Assembly: GCF_040954835.1 (NCBI RefSeq)
Contig: NC_090706.1
Location: forward strand, 32,187,148 to 32,251,147
Source of the DNA: Lepisosteus oculatus
Taxonomy: Eukaryota > Chordata > Actinopteri > Semionotiformes > Lepisosteidae
Direction of reading: 5' to 3'
Length of the DNA stretch: 64,000 bases
Shown here: piece after piece, positions 33,071 to 46,304 of the stretch
Numbering within the stretch: the stretch's first letter is position 1
How the letters are laid out: each line of letters starts with the position of its first letter
Position numbers and translations under genes: made by a program
Notes under the pieces: model-generated
The model's input: the letters and a program-made list of their open reading frames with translations, nothing else
The model's database searches: none
Told to the model about the DNA's origin: nothing

Positions 33071-36000
33071 TCAATACTGCTCATATGACCTCATGAAGTT
33101 TGGTAAGCAGTGACATACATACTGGCTGTAATAATATCCAGATGGACATTTCCTGTTTTTTGTCCTGCAGGGTAGCCGGTAACAGCTGAAACAAAGAAAA
33201 GACACAAACGTTATTGCTCTAAAGTCTTTCTCTTATTGTCTGTACTCAAAGGCAGCAGATGCTCTTAAAAGACTCATTAAGATTCCTCAGTCAGCTTGGT
33301 GTGTGGCCATCTTTTTGTTAAGTCGCTGAAAAAGACTGTTTTAAAGTAAGAAGAATTTACGGAATCCTGCAGAATCAAAAAAGAAAGTTTTTTTTTTTAC
33401 ATCGAAACAAAACTGGTGCACAAAGCTTTTCCAAAAATGGTTTGTTTTTTTCCTATACTGTAATTGTCCAAGTGCAAGTGGTATTATTTTCAACTTACTT
33501 CTTACTTTCTGTGGTTTTATAGAAGTCAGTCAATGTACATATCCTCTAATATGAGTGCATTAAAAACAGACGTTACTGGAAATGTAAAAAAAAAGTGGAC
33601 AGGAATGTACTTGATCTGTTAATGCACACCGATGTTTTGATCTCCTAACTGAATTGGTGGGAGTTGGTAATCACATTCTGCAATTCAGAGGACTATGAAA
33701 TTATACATGTTGCATATTATTGACATACTGTACAATTCGGTTAATAGAGTCCTTGTAAATTACCTGCAGGTTTCAGGGTTGAACTTCTTCCCTTGCAGTA
33801 AACATGTGTTCGCATTCTCTTTACACTCACACTGGCAGTTCCCGGGGTTCAGAGGCTGACTCTTTGGGCAGTCTGCCTGGCAGACGCATCCACAGCGCTC
33901 TTTGTCCCACTTCTGGTGGGGAGGGCAGGGCTCCAAAGCCGCTTGTTCTTCACAGACACATTCACAGTCAACCTCATCAAGCCTCCATCCTTCTCCACAG
34001 CTCAAGTGGGTTAGCCCATTCTGACACACACACTCACAGTGCTCCTCACTCCACAGTTTGTTAGGACCACAGAGGTCAATGAGAGCCTCAGCCAGTGGGT
34101 CTATGGAAAAGGGAGAGGACAAGCAAAGAGAATAAATTTGATTTTTACAACAACTGAGACTGATGACAGCCATATGTAGAGTATTTCACAAGGAGCTCTC
34201 CTCTTAGCAGGTCTGTTTCCATGTTGCCTTTGCTGAGAAGAGCAAAGTGACATAGTGACAAATCATAGTTTCTAGTTAACTGTTTAAAAGCACTACCTCC
34301 CTCTAAAATGATCACAACATCTTTGTGAAAACTATATAAAAATGTGTACTAAAATCTTTACTGTGACACCCATTCATTTAGTTAAAATGCTTAGTTGAAA
34401 GATCTAGATGTTTTGCTAATGAAGAAGCAATGGTTTGCAAGGTTTCTCTGGGGTATTGGTCTGGTTAAAGAAGGATTCCTTCTTTCATTTCGGAATATAT
34501 TCTATGGTCTTTCGACTCCAAGCTAGGAGCACCAGTTTGGAACTGATTTTGATGAGCGTTGTCCGGCTTACCTGGCTCTGTGGAGGAGAAGAGGCTCATG
34601 TCGTCAGACATGCACTGGCAAGTAACAGGATTCCAATTTAGACCAGCGGCACAGGTACTGTCTGTCTCAGGACATCTGGAAAACAGCACAATTTATTTGG
34701 GATTAATGCATTATAATGCTTGGTCTTCAGAAATGTTCCTAGAGCACTGATACATGGAGTATATAACAAGTTCTAGAGGAAGATTAGATCCTAATCTCTC
34801 ACATTTCTACTCACATACTTACATGTACAGTATAAGTCTCACACCCAGAACTTCCCTTTGATCATCTCTGTCATATCCCTTCTGCTACTCCATCTACACC
34901 CTAATAGCAACTCCCTAGCTCACCCCTCACAATAATGAAAGGGGAGATGGGAAGCCTTAATGGTGAGACTGCCATTCCCTCAGCTAGGCTCTACATAGTT
35001 TATCCTCCGTCTCATTCATTAAGATCCAACTGATCCGACGAAAATAAAACAACCACTACAGATTCTGATTTAATTTTTGTATAACGTGTACTGCATTTCG
35101 GATTCTTAATTTAATTTACTTCTGTTTTATTTTGAAACAGTCGTATAAATCATAAGAAAAAATTCAAATCAGTGGAAGCTCTCTTACCTATCTAGTATCT
35201 ATCTAGTATCTTGTAGCTTAGTGCAGATTTACAGATATATTGATACAGACAAATATTACTCTAACTTGCTGAATTAGTACTAGGTCCTTCAATTTAAGAA
35301 TACAATCATCTTTTATTGTTACTTTGACTCTAAGTGGAACTGATTTATTCCACATTACTCTGTAGTACTCTGTATTCTTTCTCTTTGTACCCTGTACTCT
35401 TTCTCAAGTGTGTTTTGCTAATTATGGTAGCAAACAAGGTAACACGTACATACAAAGTACATTAAACCACAGAAAATTGGCAAGTGTCTTTTTTCTCTTC
35501 TCATATGGGAGTAAAATCAGCATTCACTTACGGTGTATTGGCTGACCTCCTGATGACAGAGTGAGGAGATCGCTTGGGTTGGCATTCGCACTCTGTGTGG
35601 TTGACAAAACTGACCATAACAACTGTCTTTTCCATATGTGGCATGGAGAGTTCAATCAACTAGACAGAAACAAAAATGCATTATGATGTGTGTATGCAAC
35701 ACAAGTAATGCAATTATCAAAGAACTGGAAGATTGTTGTAATATACAGACATTTGCACCTTCACATATGCTTTTAAAGAAGTGAATTACAACACCTAAGG
35801 CACGTACTGTAGAAGCTGAAAATGAATTGCAAAAAAGGGACTTTGCTACTCTAACCTTCCATCCAGGTTTTACATGCTACAGCTTTTTAAATTTAAGTGT
35901 ATTTGTGCAAGACATACTACAAGGTTAATTATTTTTGTTTTCACAGAGCATCTAATTTCTTACAGTCTTGTTGACATAGGTATAGCTGGTGTTGACACAG

Positions 36001-37809
36001 TGGAGGGCTTCACTTTTGCAGCATCCACCACATCGGTGCACAGAGACACAGCGAGGCAGGTAGAAATTGGTGGTACTCTCAGGGTATTCTTTAGAAACAT
36101 CCAGGAACACTTCTCTTGGAGTGCACAAGGTCTTCTGCATCTCATCCAAAATAACTGAGAAACAACAAATATTTTTGAGGTACATGCTCATATCAAAGAG
36201 GACTTGGAAGCTTTTGTTTTATTTTTTAACTATTGTACGTATAACTACTTGCTGAAGCACTACAAATAAGAACACAATAATGTTAAGTAAGGCACTTCAA
36301 AAACTCATGAATCACCTTTTCTCTGTTTTTTAAAATAAAAGAAGACTCTTTCATCTGTGATTTAAACAATTTGTTCTGATTTAGCTTCAACATTTCTGCC
36401 AACGGGTTATTTTACCAAGAAGAAAAAAAAAACAGGTTTAAAGATTTAATGTCATGGAAAACAACATTTAAAGTTGTTGAGAAGTTCTGAAATAAAGGAT
36501 GACAGAGAGCTTAAACCTCCTTAACTAATAATCATTAAAAAAATCAATAAAGTACACAAAGTACATAAAAGTACATTATGCTCATTTCTACTTGGCAGGC
36601 AAATGTAACTGTAAGGGTGCCAATTTTGCCTTTCAGCATGACCTTTTAAATGTTTTATGTTTGTTGTCCGATGTGGATTGTACTTCCTTTGAGGGTATTT
36701 GACTTAATTTGTTGAAAAAGTCTTTGGTTTTTTTAAATACCTGTACCTGCCAAAAGATCTTTGCTGGCCCAACACATTTACTCATGGGAACCAAGTTTTT
36801 ATAAAATCCTTAGTTGGCATGATTAACTATTACTTTTTATTTTTTGGCCAGAATAACCACATTTGGTGGATAGCTCAAAAAACTAATAAGGCAAATTATT
36901 TAAATCAATCTTGAAACAACAATCTCTACATAGGATCTGAAATAATTAAGGAACACAATAGCTGGGGAAACGGCTGTCATTCACTGCATAAACAGACATT
37001 AATGGGAAACACTGAAAGTTAGTAAAGCTCAGATAGCTTATATTAAGAGTACATTATATAAGGCAAATTAATATTTTTCAATCCCTTCCATAGGTAAGGA
37101 GCCTCAAAAGTGGGCCCATCTTACGGTCAAATGCGCTGTCTGCGATGTAGAGTGCTGCCTTTTTTTGATTGCCCCAGCTGTCCCCTTCCTCCTGGATTGA
37201 TGTGTGCGTGTTCAGTGCCTTCTTGCGTAGGCAGTGCTGGACCAGGCCATACTCTGGATACAAGAGATCCAGCAGCTCATCTACAGTGGACACTGTCCCC
37301 CACTGGCTGTGCAGATCACTCCCTAACTGCCGATGTGAGAGGTGTCACATGTTAGAAATCTTAACCAGCAAACTGAGAAATCATTCAGGTCAAATTGTGA
37401 AACCACAGGAGAATTTAAATTATATAAGAAAACCCTTAAGAAAAATGAAATATATATAAACACAGTTGTTTATATAAAGTGCAGTTTTGAAATAGAAATA
37501 TGTGCTTAAGATAAATACACACAACACTTATACACTAGATTTAGCTTTCTTAAAAAGAGGTACACTTTATGACTTGGCAAACATGTGCCATTGGATTATA
37601 TTAACTGCCCCTGTCTTTATTTTGGAAGAGATCTGTAAACAGAAGTATTCTCCATACCATGAATATCTCTCTCAAAAATAAGTCCAGAAGCATCATGATC
37701 ATCTTACCTCTGTTTCTTCCACATCCTGATAGTACTCCTGTTCAGACTCATATTGAAGGCAGAAAGGCAAAACATTGAGAATCCATAGACAAACAGAAAA
37801 CATCCACAT
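33071..37809 (-). CDS. VEGF-C/VEGF-D-type growth factor, complete (VEGF-C-like layout)
   Basis: Seven minus-strand exons: 37809-37708, 37326-37125, 36154-35964, 35659-35532, 34675-34572, 34100-33764 and 33185-33071; all phases agree, giving 392 aa (human VEGF-C 419, VEGF-D 354). The likely start MWMFSVCLWILNVLPFCL is a signal peptide; an upstream in-frame ATG is less likely. An N-terminal propeptide includes DLLYPEYG. The VEGF homology domain (about 102-205) has the cystine-knot core RCGGCC and ends CECQPK. The basic site SVIRRS, where VEGF-C/D are cleaved by furin-type enzymes, is kept. The C-terminal propeptide carries repeated CECVC/CGCVC silk-like motifs and ends like VEGF-C (CYRLPCR..., CHCLPN), not VEGF-D. 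The product should be a secreted, processed ligand of VEGFR-3 and/or VEGFR-2. Oddities: position CTPREVFLDV has F where VEGF-C/D have cysteine, and the locus is not that of human VEGFC or VEGFD. Whether it is vegfc, vegfd or a third paralog needs phylogeny. Confidence 0.92.
34771..35043. mobile_element. MITE copy 2 in an intron of the VEGF-like gene
   Basis: Left end TTCTAGAGGAAGATTAGATC, then CTAATCTCTCACATTTC; right end CATTAAGATCCAACTGATCC. Both ends and the C-rich body match the copy at 31485-31788, with more divergence at the right end. About 270 bp, non-coding, within intron 4. Confidence 0.65.
36155..37124 (-). other. Intron 2 of the VEGF-like gene
   Basis: About 970 bp, AT-rich. The donor is GTAAGA at 37124-37119; an open frame running past it (ending LLRLLTYGRD) is read-through into the intron and not coding. 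No embedded element was recognised. Confidence 0.55.
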
Positions 37810-38330
37810 AGTGCATAAGTTGCTTGTGCCTTTGATCAGCAATCGGAATGCCAGAGAGTAATTTTTCATGCCAGCAGAAGGAACTCCCCACTGAACTGAG
37901 ATTACCTCAAAACCAAACAAGAACGGATCTTCAGACTTGCTTTAAAAGAAGCACACTTACACATGTATTATTTCCTTGAAATGTGCAATACAATCCTGTT
38001 TCATTTTTTTCTCCCTCATTCATTGACATCTGGAGCTTGATATCATGATCAATCCATGGTAGTTTCCATACATTGTGTGTAGTAAAAAGGAAAAGGATTA
38101 ATTTGGCTTCCACTCTTCACAGAGTATATTTATGCAGGCTCAGACAGAATTTGCATCCAGGGCTTGCATTCGCAGAGCAAATGAAAGAAAGAGACAGACA
38201 TTACTGACAGGATGAATGCACTCAAGGATTGCAGCAGAGACCTCTCTTTCTGCACTGCACTTGGCTTATTTTTTAAATCAGGCGTGGTAGAGCAGTCATT
38301 ATTGGGAGGAGCTCCTCTCCATTCTCCTAA

Positions 38331-38360
38331 GGGTGTGTGTGTGTGTGAGAGAGAGAGTAT
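38331..38360. repeat. GT/GA microsatellite
   Basis: A short GTGTGTGTGTGTGT run passes directly into GAGAGAGAGAG. It lies about 0.5 kb upstream of the VEGF-like start codon, so it could be near that promoter. Confidence 0.7.
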
Positions 38361-38899
38361 TATAGAAGAGGGTGGAGGGGCAGGAGGTGGTGTAGAAGCT
38401 TGTTTCTTTCTTTCATTTTATCATGTTTTTGTCACCTCAAAAAGAACATGTCTAAACAGCTAAGACTTTGGGCTTTTCTTATCTTTTGGCTCCTTCTATC
38501 AGTAAATGTATTGGCTACTGTTGACACTCTATCAGGTGTTACAAAATCAAGAATCAACTAAGACTATGTTAAGTCAAGACTACAATAATATAATAAAACT
38601 ATCTTTAATCACAATTAATTGAGGTCGCTTTCCTCTTTTGCAGTGCACTGCATTATCCCTGATAGTACTAGTTAGGAATGCATGCACTGAGCTATTACTA
38701 TCCTTGTAACTCAGCTGAGTAGCCTATAATCATTTTTTTTAACAGTTTGGTTCTTGTTGATATAAAAAATCAGAATAGACATCACTATCCACGTCAATCA
38801 CAGTCTGGGCTTAGAAATTCACTGTCTCAATCTTGAATCGGAGCAGCACAAATTTTAGACATTATATTCCTTGGTTTTATAATAGAAATTTGTGAAAAA

Positions 38900-39880
38900 G
38901 AGTAGATCCTAATCTCACACACTTCCTCTCGCCTACGTAAATTATTGTCGCGCCTGGGACTTCCTGTTGCACATCTATCTCAAAGTTCTTTCTAGTCTTC
39001 TGATGTCACCAAGCCTCTCAGAAACTCTGAGGATCTGTGGCCCATTTCCCCATGGAAGTTCCTCCCTGCATCTTCCCTCTCTTGCCATCCTCACCCATGC
39101 TACTCTCCCCTCTTCTCCCTTCTCTTTGTTTCTGGTTAAATGTTCAACCCACCACATCTATGGTCCTAGCTTATGTACTGTATGTTTTCATCAGTCCTTC
39201 TTTTTGCTGTCCATCCATTTGCTGACTCCTACTCTGTCCCATGGGTGCAAGCACACAAGTAGGCAGTCTGCATAGGATCCAAGCTTCCTTGTTCACCCCC
39301 ACGCTGTACCTAGCCTGGCATAGACAAGTGATGGGTTCTATCCCCATTTACCCTACTGCCCTTTTCAGTTGGTGTCTAACTTGTCAGTACCATCCTTCAA
39401 CTATTCTTTCTCCCAAGCTTCCAGCCACATGCAGTACATAGCTTAAATTCCACCTGTTTTCGGGTTCAGCTCGAAACTTCTTCCTATCTAGGTAAAAGCA
39501 AACTGCAGCTCTCCTCCGCCTCAGGCTATTTCTCTCTGGCCCACAGCTCTTCTGGTCCTCTGCCCACCATAGAGTTCCAATCTCAAATGAGCTGGTAGAT
39601 GTAACCGTTAGCTCTCTTCCTTCAGGTTCCTCTGCAGCTGGCCCAGATCCTTCCACTGTCCACCACAGAGTTACTATCTCAAGCTAGTCAGCACAGCTAA
39701 CTACTAACCAGTAGCTCTAAGATCCCAACGCCTTCCACTGCCAACCAGTTGAGTTCCAATCCAATCTAGCTTGTCCTGCTACTTCTGTTTGCTGCTAGTG
39801 CTGCCACCTGTTCGACTCACATTCTGTCACCTGCAGCACATGTGCTTCTCAGGCACTGCATCGGAATTCATTAGGTCAAA
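38900..39880. repeat. C-rich long element sharing its left end with the MITE family
   Basis: The left end AGTAGATCCTAATCTCACAC, then ACTTCCTCTCGCCTACGTA, matches the start of the MITE copies. The sequence then runs about 900 bp of pyrimidine-rich DNA holding three diverged units with GAGTT(C/A)(C/A)(A/T)ATCTCAA-like cores near 39570, 39670 and 39750. A CATTAGGTCAAAC segment near 39870 may be a damaged right end. It could be a longer relative of the family or a MITE interrupted by other DNA. Confidence 0.4.
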
Positions 39881-40352
39881 CAGGCGCAAACCTGCACCAT
39901 ACACTTTTTTCCACCTGCATTGACCAATATTACCCAGTGGTTTGTTCAAATTCTATGTATTCTTTCATGAAAAGTACAAAGCGATTAATGGTGTTGCTTA
40001 ATTTAGTTAAAAGTAATTTTTGAGGCCGTATCTGTGTTATGTGGTATTGGTATGTCACATGAAGAGTTAAAAATCTTTTATCATTTCACTGTATCTTTGA
40101 GAGTTTTTTTCAAAGACCTTATTTCAACACCAACATAAAAAACAGCTTATCAACATGCATGATTTCCTGTCTTGATTTTGATGGAGATAGACTAATTTGG
40201 TTTTACGAAGAATGTGGCAATATAGATTAGCTGGAATACATTACGTTTGAACATTATCTGTCTTTTTATAGGCATTTTTTTGTCTATGCCAGACACATGA
40301 ATTTAAAGTAATTGGTATATTTACATTTCTATTCTAGTTTGTTTAAATTAAG

Positions 40353-41175
40353 GTAGCAATGGCTCTGTGCTACACAATGTACAGTACTGTGCTTTTTACT
40401 TAGAAGTGCTTACCTCTTTTGTAACTTAAAACTGCAGCAGGAAATATACAGTACTGCATTTTTCTGAGACAAAACTCCTTTAACACTTGGCACTTTAAGG
40501 CATCTATGGGACATACTGTAACATCAGTGGAAGCATTATTATTTCCTAATTAATTTGTAAGTAAGGAGATAATAAAAATGATGTTCCATTCTTACCACTA
40601 CATATTTCATTCCCACCAATATATCTTTGTGATTCTGCAAAATTTGATGAATGCTGGAATAATTCAGATAATAGATCTGTGTGACATGGATTCCAAGCAA
40701 ATTGTAAGCAGAAATGAACAAATGGATATTTTTAACACATTCATTTATATTTGAATGTCTGTTTTGATTGTTCCATTTTCAAATTGTTCCATTTAAAAAT
40801 AAAAACTGAGTATGAAATTATAAGCCACAATAAGTATCAATAGGAATTCTGTTTGTTTAGAGTTTTACTTGTCTTATTCAATAATAACTATGCCATAAAA
40901 AATATTGTTTACCTGCAATATACACAATTCTAGTCCTAGTTTGATTTTTGAATTTCAGGAAACCACGGTTAATTTTGGAGGCTAAGGGTGGCTGACAAAC
41001 ATCTCTGGATTTAAAACCAAATCTTAGAAAATCAACCAGATATTTGTACATGTGATAGCTCTGCTAGTTGCTAATAGCAGATGCTAATTGCCATTGCTAT
41101 TAAAGTAGCAATGGCTCTGTGCTACACAATGTACTGTACTGTGCTTTTTACTTAGAAGTGCTTACCTATTTTGTA
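40353..41175. repeat. Pair of 71-bp direct repeats about 750 bp apart
   Basis: GTAGCAATGGCTCTGTGCTA and about 50 further bases at 40353-40423 recur at 41105-41175 with two mismatches. The intervening DNA is not coding. A local duplication, or short direct repeats left by an insertion, could explain this. Confidence 0.8.
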
Positions 41176-44062
41176 CCTCTTCTAGACTTTTTAGGGCAAA
41201 TCCCATTCTCTTGGCTATGTTGCCAAGTGGCACAGCTTGTGCTCAAACCTCTGGCCCTCAGGCTGTAGGAATTCATACCTAATTGTAGAAATTATAGTGA
41301 CTCAGTTCGTGAGGATATCTTTAAGATTGCTTGGTCCTGTACAGTTACCGATTACTGCATAGGGAGCAGTATGACTTTAAGGCAACTACCCGTGCAATAC
41401 CTCAGTGTCACGAACAAAGTGCACCTCTAGTTGCAAGCAACAAGTTCAAGCAGGAACTGAGTGGGTGTCACTTCATTTAAAACCAAAAAATATTCAGGGG
41501 TACAAACGCACACACGTAGGTGCTGAGTATGTATGATGTATGGTAGTGCCCAGCAGTGATCAGTCACATTCCCTGTATTTGCAGTTGGAGCATGTCTGGA
41601 AAACAACAGAACATATAAATTATATATACAGTACTGTATATGTATATCAATATATTTTAAATAATTTAAAACATATTTTTCTTAAAATAATAAAATGTAT
41701 ATGATTAAATATATTATAAACATATCTCATTCTTTATTATACAGTATGAAAGGATATACTGTGTGGAAAATACAACAAGAAGCCAAGTGCTGGTGAAGCT
41801 GTGTGTTATAAAAGCAAACACAAACGAAGCTCTTATTGTTTTGGGGTATTTTTTCTGAGTTCTTTGCGTTGTTACTCCGGCAACACAAACACATTTTAAT
41901 TATTAAATGAGTATCAAATTTCTGTAAGGCAAGGAGATTCAAAACAGTTGTTGATCAAAACATAAGAATAAAAGCCAAAAATCATGAAAAAATGACTCAG
42001 TTTCATATAAACCTGTTCTCTATAATTCTCTTTCATAAAATAGTCTGTCCTCTGTAATTTGTGTAATAAATTTACAAATGAGAAATAAAAGCCCTTTATA
42101 GAGAATACCAGATAGAAATCATATGGAATGAAAAATATTGCTTGATTCAACAGCAAATGTATGCTTGTTTTACATCGAACAAAACATTTTTAGACATTAG
42201 ACAATAATAGTCAGTTGTAGCCTGAAGTGTGTCATCAGTCAAATCTCAACAAAGTCCCTTGTCCCTTGTCAGCCTGAGGCTGAAGTATTTTAACTACATT
42301 GGTCCCCTGTCAAATGAAGCTACATTCCTTTGCTTTCAAAGCTATTCCCCAATATCTTTTACCATGGTGTTTTAAAACAGTATGAACAGAGAAGTCGTTC
42401 ATATTATTATTATTTTTGCTGAGAATACATCCCTTACATTCCCATTATGTTTTTCATCCCAACAGATCACAAGTACATAATAAGACACAAACTCAAACAT
42501 TGTTGGATCTAGGGATAAATAGTGGAACCTGGGTATGTTGAACTGACACAGCTCAAGAAGGCTAAATTATCTCATTTGTGCAAGACATTTTTGCAAGATT
42601 ATATCCTTATAAAATACGACTAACAAGGCTTTGTTTTATGGAATAATCCCAGTGGGCTAGTTACATTTGTTAGATTTCTTAACTAATTATTAAGCACACT
42701 TTATTAAAACAAAAGTTATGTTTTACATGAATAGCTCATGTTTAACAGTTTGTCACAGATGGCAAAAGATGACACAGAAATGTCTTGCCATAATCATTAA
42801 GATAATTATCTGGTTAATTTACAAATTGCCTGTTGGTTTTTAAAAACACTACAGAGAGCTTGTGGATGTGGAAAATTGCTCTAGTGGACTAATACTTCTG
42901 TTCCACAACTGAGACCTTTATTTTGAAATGATTACTTATTAATCACCATGCAATTAGTGCACATGAAGTCAACTTTTATTAGAAATTACTAATTAATATA
43001 CAGTAAATGTCTGCCTCACTTACCTCACTTAACATGAAAGATGCAAAACCAGAATTTACAGTGGTATGAATTAAAGCAGATGCAGAAAATTGTTGAAAAA
43101 CTGCATTTTTTTTCCTTTCCTAACATGCTTATGTGCATAAACTAGTGGGAGCAGAGCATTTTTTTTATTTTAAAAAATGATAAAAATATGTTAAATTGCA
43201 AATTTAAAGCCATCAAAATCAGTTTCACCTGATAATAATTATCTTTTACCAAATCATTTCCTTTATGTCAAATTCCTGCAGTCAGTAGATGAAACAGTGA
43301 TGCGTAAGCTGATGTAGAATCTGTGACATGAGCTGACTAATGAAACTCAGACATGAAAAATGAACTACATAAAAGGATGCAATTGCACTAGTTTAATACC
43401 AAAAGATCATAAGTTATACCATCCTAGCTCTGTGGTAAATGACGTTAATCTCTGTGGTTAACCAATCTTGTGACGGCATTAAAAGTCTTTTCAGATTCTT
43501 GAGCACAAATGTCACATCTTGTGCAATGTACATTTTCTGTTTTGAAAAGAAGGTCAACACATCAGTGTGTGGTGATACAGCTCAATATTATTTTGTGTGT
43601 ACTGTATTTCTGCAAAGAGAAAGAAGCAAGCAGGGTTAACTTAAGAAGTTGTGCTTTGGAGTACGATAAGATGTTTAGATTTTTTTTTCCTGAAGAAAAA
43701 ACTCCCCACAATAACCACTGTGTGTTAAAAAAAGTCAAAGATATTTCTTGATATGTGCGTGCTGCAAGCCACTTCACTTGTGCTCTACTTTCCAGGAAGA
43801 GGTGGAACCCTGACCTGTCGTACAAGAATGAGTCCTGCTAATTAGGTTAGAAAAACATCAGTACAATAAATTGCAAGTAATGTGATCTGAGGAAGAAACC
43901 GGAAACTTAGACATGCTAGGTCTTGTTTTCTGTAGGAAGTTTCAGGGCTTTGAAGTTCAATTCACTTGGGTATGATACTGTATATTACCCATTAAACAAT
44001 ACTATTTTCTTTGTTAGCTGAAGTTGAATTTGTCCTGTATTTCAAGAAAAAATACAGACAGG

Positions 44063-44320
44063 TAGGTGGGTGGCACAGTTCAGTTCTTGGGGTGCTATCT
44101 GCATGGAATTTGAATGTTCTCCCCATGTTTGTGTTGGTTTCCTTCAGGTGCTTTGGTTTCCTTTCACCATCCAAAGACCTATTAGAAATTTGCTTCTTAG
44201 GTGGTAATTGGCTTCTAGGTTAATGGGCTGCTGGGAAAATTGACCCTGGTGTGAGTCTTGTGGGTCTGTCTCTGTGTGTGCTCTGCAATGGACTGGAATC
44301 CATCTAAAGCAACAGAATAC
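44063..44320 (+). repeat. SINE-like repeat fragment, same family as 30215-30497
   Basis: Contains GAATGTTCTCCCCATGTTTG, then TTTGGTTTCCTTTCACCATC, CAAAGACC and CTCTGCAATGGACTGGAATC, in the order typical of a very common fish SINE body. The tRNA head is degraded. Old copy. Confidence 0.55.
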
Positions 44321-46304
44321 ATTGCAGGAGTTTAACTGACATTAAGAAGTGTTTTATCAGTTCTCTAACGGTACTAGCAAAGTACTTTGTAAAATAAAGC
44401 AAACTGCAAAACGAAGTAATAGAAATCATCTAAAAAAAATTTGAGTTCACCTTCATGTCTTTCAGAAAGGGATCTGAGATTCACTCCTCTGACTACATGA
44501 ACTGAAAAACAAGAGACCAAACAACAGTGTCTTAACATGCTAAAAATATTCATAAAGGACATCAAGGGAAGCTTGAAAAGAGCAATCCACTTTTAGTGGA
44601 ATGAGTATTACTGAGTAGTATAGCGAGTATTACTCATTTTAAAATGAATTTTGGTTCTGTTAATGTGATACAACTTGTACAATTAACTTATTTAATAAAC
44701 TAACATGTTATTTATGCGAGTCTTAGGCCCACAGCTCTCTCTTGAGCACCGTCCACCGGTTTTTGCTGTAAAACATACAGTTACTGAGTCCATAATTGGA
44801 ATTAAGGAGGGTGGGGATGGGTGGATATTTTTTGCTGGCCTCCCTGGCCAGAAATGATATGGCATATCTGACATGTTCCCAAGAGATGACAATGTCAATA
44901 TCATCTGACTTTCTAATGGATGTGTGGCAGTGATGTCACCTCACATGACAGAGCATGAACCCTCAGACCAGTCTGTCTGTGCACTGATAAGAAACCACTA
45001 CAGATTAAAAAGGGGCATGATACTGCCTGAGCAATCTGGCTTTAATGATAATTGTCCCTGCCATTCCTGTCACTTTGGTTGACATGCATCATAACTGTAA
45101 TTATAGGATATTTCAACACTTTATATTTTCCAGTCACCTTAAAAGGATTAATCTACAAATCTACGTTGTGTAATACACAACGGCTTTTCTCAAACATCTG
45201 ATCTGACTAACTGCAAATGCTATGAGTTGGTTCTCAGTTTAGTCTCTGTTTGACACGAATACATGTGGGTCTGTCTCTGTGTGTGTCTATTAGACATCCT
45301 TGAATACCTCTGTTGAACACATGAATATCAGATAAAAAATAAGGTTATACTTTAAAAAAATTCAAAGTTTTAACATTAGAACAATTAGATATTTCAAGCC
45401 AAACAAATGGCTTTTTGTAAATGTTCTCATATCTCCAGCCTGTGCGTAATCTCACTGATTATATAGTGAAAGTTTTGTTTACCTATAGTAGTATTTGTAC
45501 AATTCCCGACCTCCCAAGTATTTCAGAATAAAATGTTAGTGATGTCGCACACTTACTCTCATGGCGCTGTGCTGAAATCATGTCTAATGAGACCAGCTGT
45601 ATCTAACTGACGATTTGTCAATCTGCGAGGGTTGTTTACAGGGTGATGTTTATTAGGGTTGAATGTATTTCCTTAGTAACATTTTCCCCTTCTTAAATGG
45701 ATATACATGGAAAAGCCGAGGGACCAGCAGCTGCATACCCACACTAAATCCAGCTTAGTATGAAAATAAAAAAAAACACAGTTCACAAAATCTAGAAGCT
45801 TATTTTGACTTTATGTCTTATTTCATTTAGTAATTTGTTATTTTATAGCGCAACTTTAAGCAATGCAGTTTGCATACTTGAAGTGCTTGTATTGCTAAAA
45901 GCATAGCGGATTCATAAAGTCTGTGGTTTTTATAAGCTTTCCAGATACAGTCACTCCTGAGTCCTGCTGGATTACTCTCCCCCAAGGCCTGAGATTGCTT
46001 AAACAGGGGCTTCCCCAAAAACCACACTGCAATTGCATAAACATCACTGTTGACACTAGTTAAGGCAGCTTCCTAATTGAAGTCCTTTAAGCCACAATTG
46101 AAGAATGGGATCTGGATTTGATCAAGCAGGGGAGAAAACAGGAACTAGGAAGTGTTTGTGTAAAGCAAAATTGGCAGCTACGGAGGCATTCTTCAACAAA
46201 ATAACCATAAGTAAAGTTAAAGTTAAAAAAAATCATAACTATAACTGTAATACATTTGAATTTACATCAAACTGTTTCTCCATTCAGCCCTTTTCTAACC
46301 GATT

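Noticed and set aside
39037-39656. Open frames of 62-102 aa in the C-rich region
   Set aside because: Low-complexity proline/serine-rich translations of a repetitive element without splice sites or family match.
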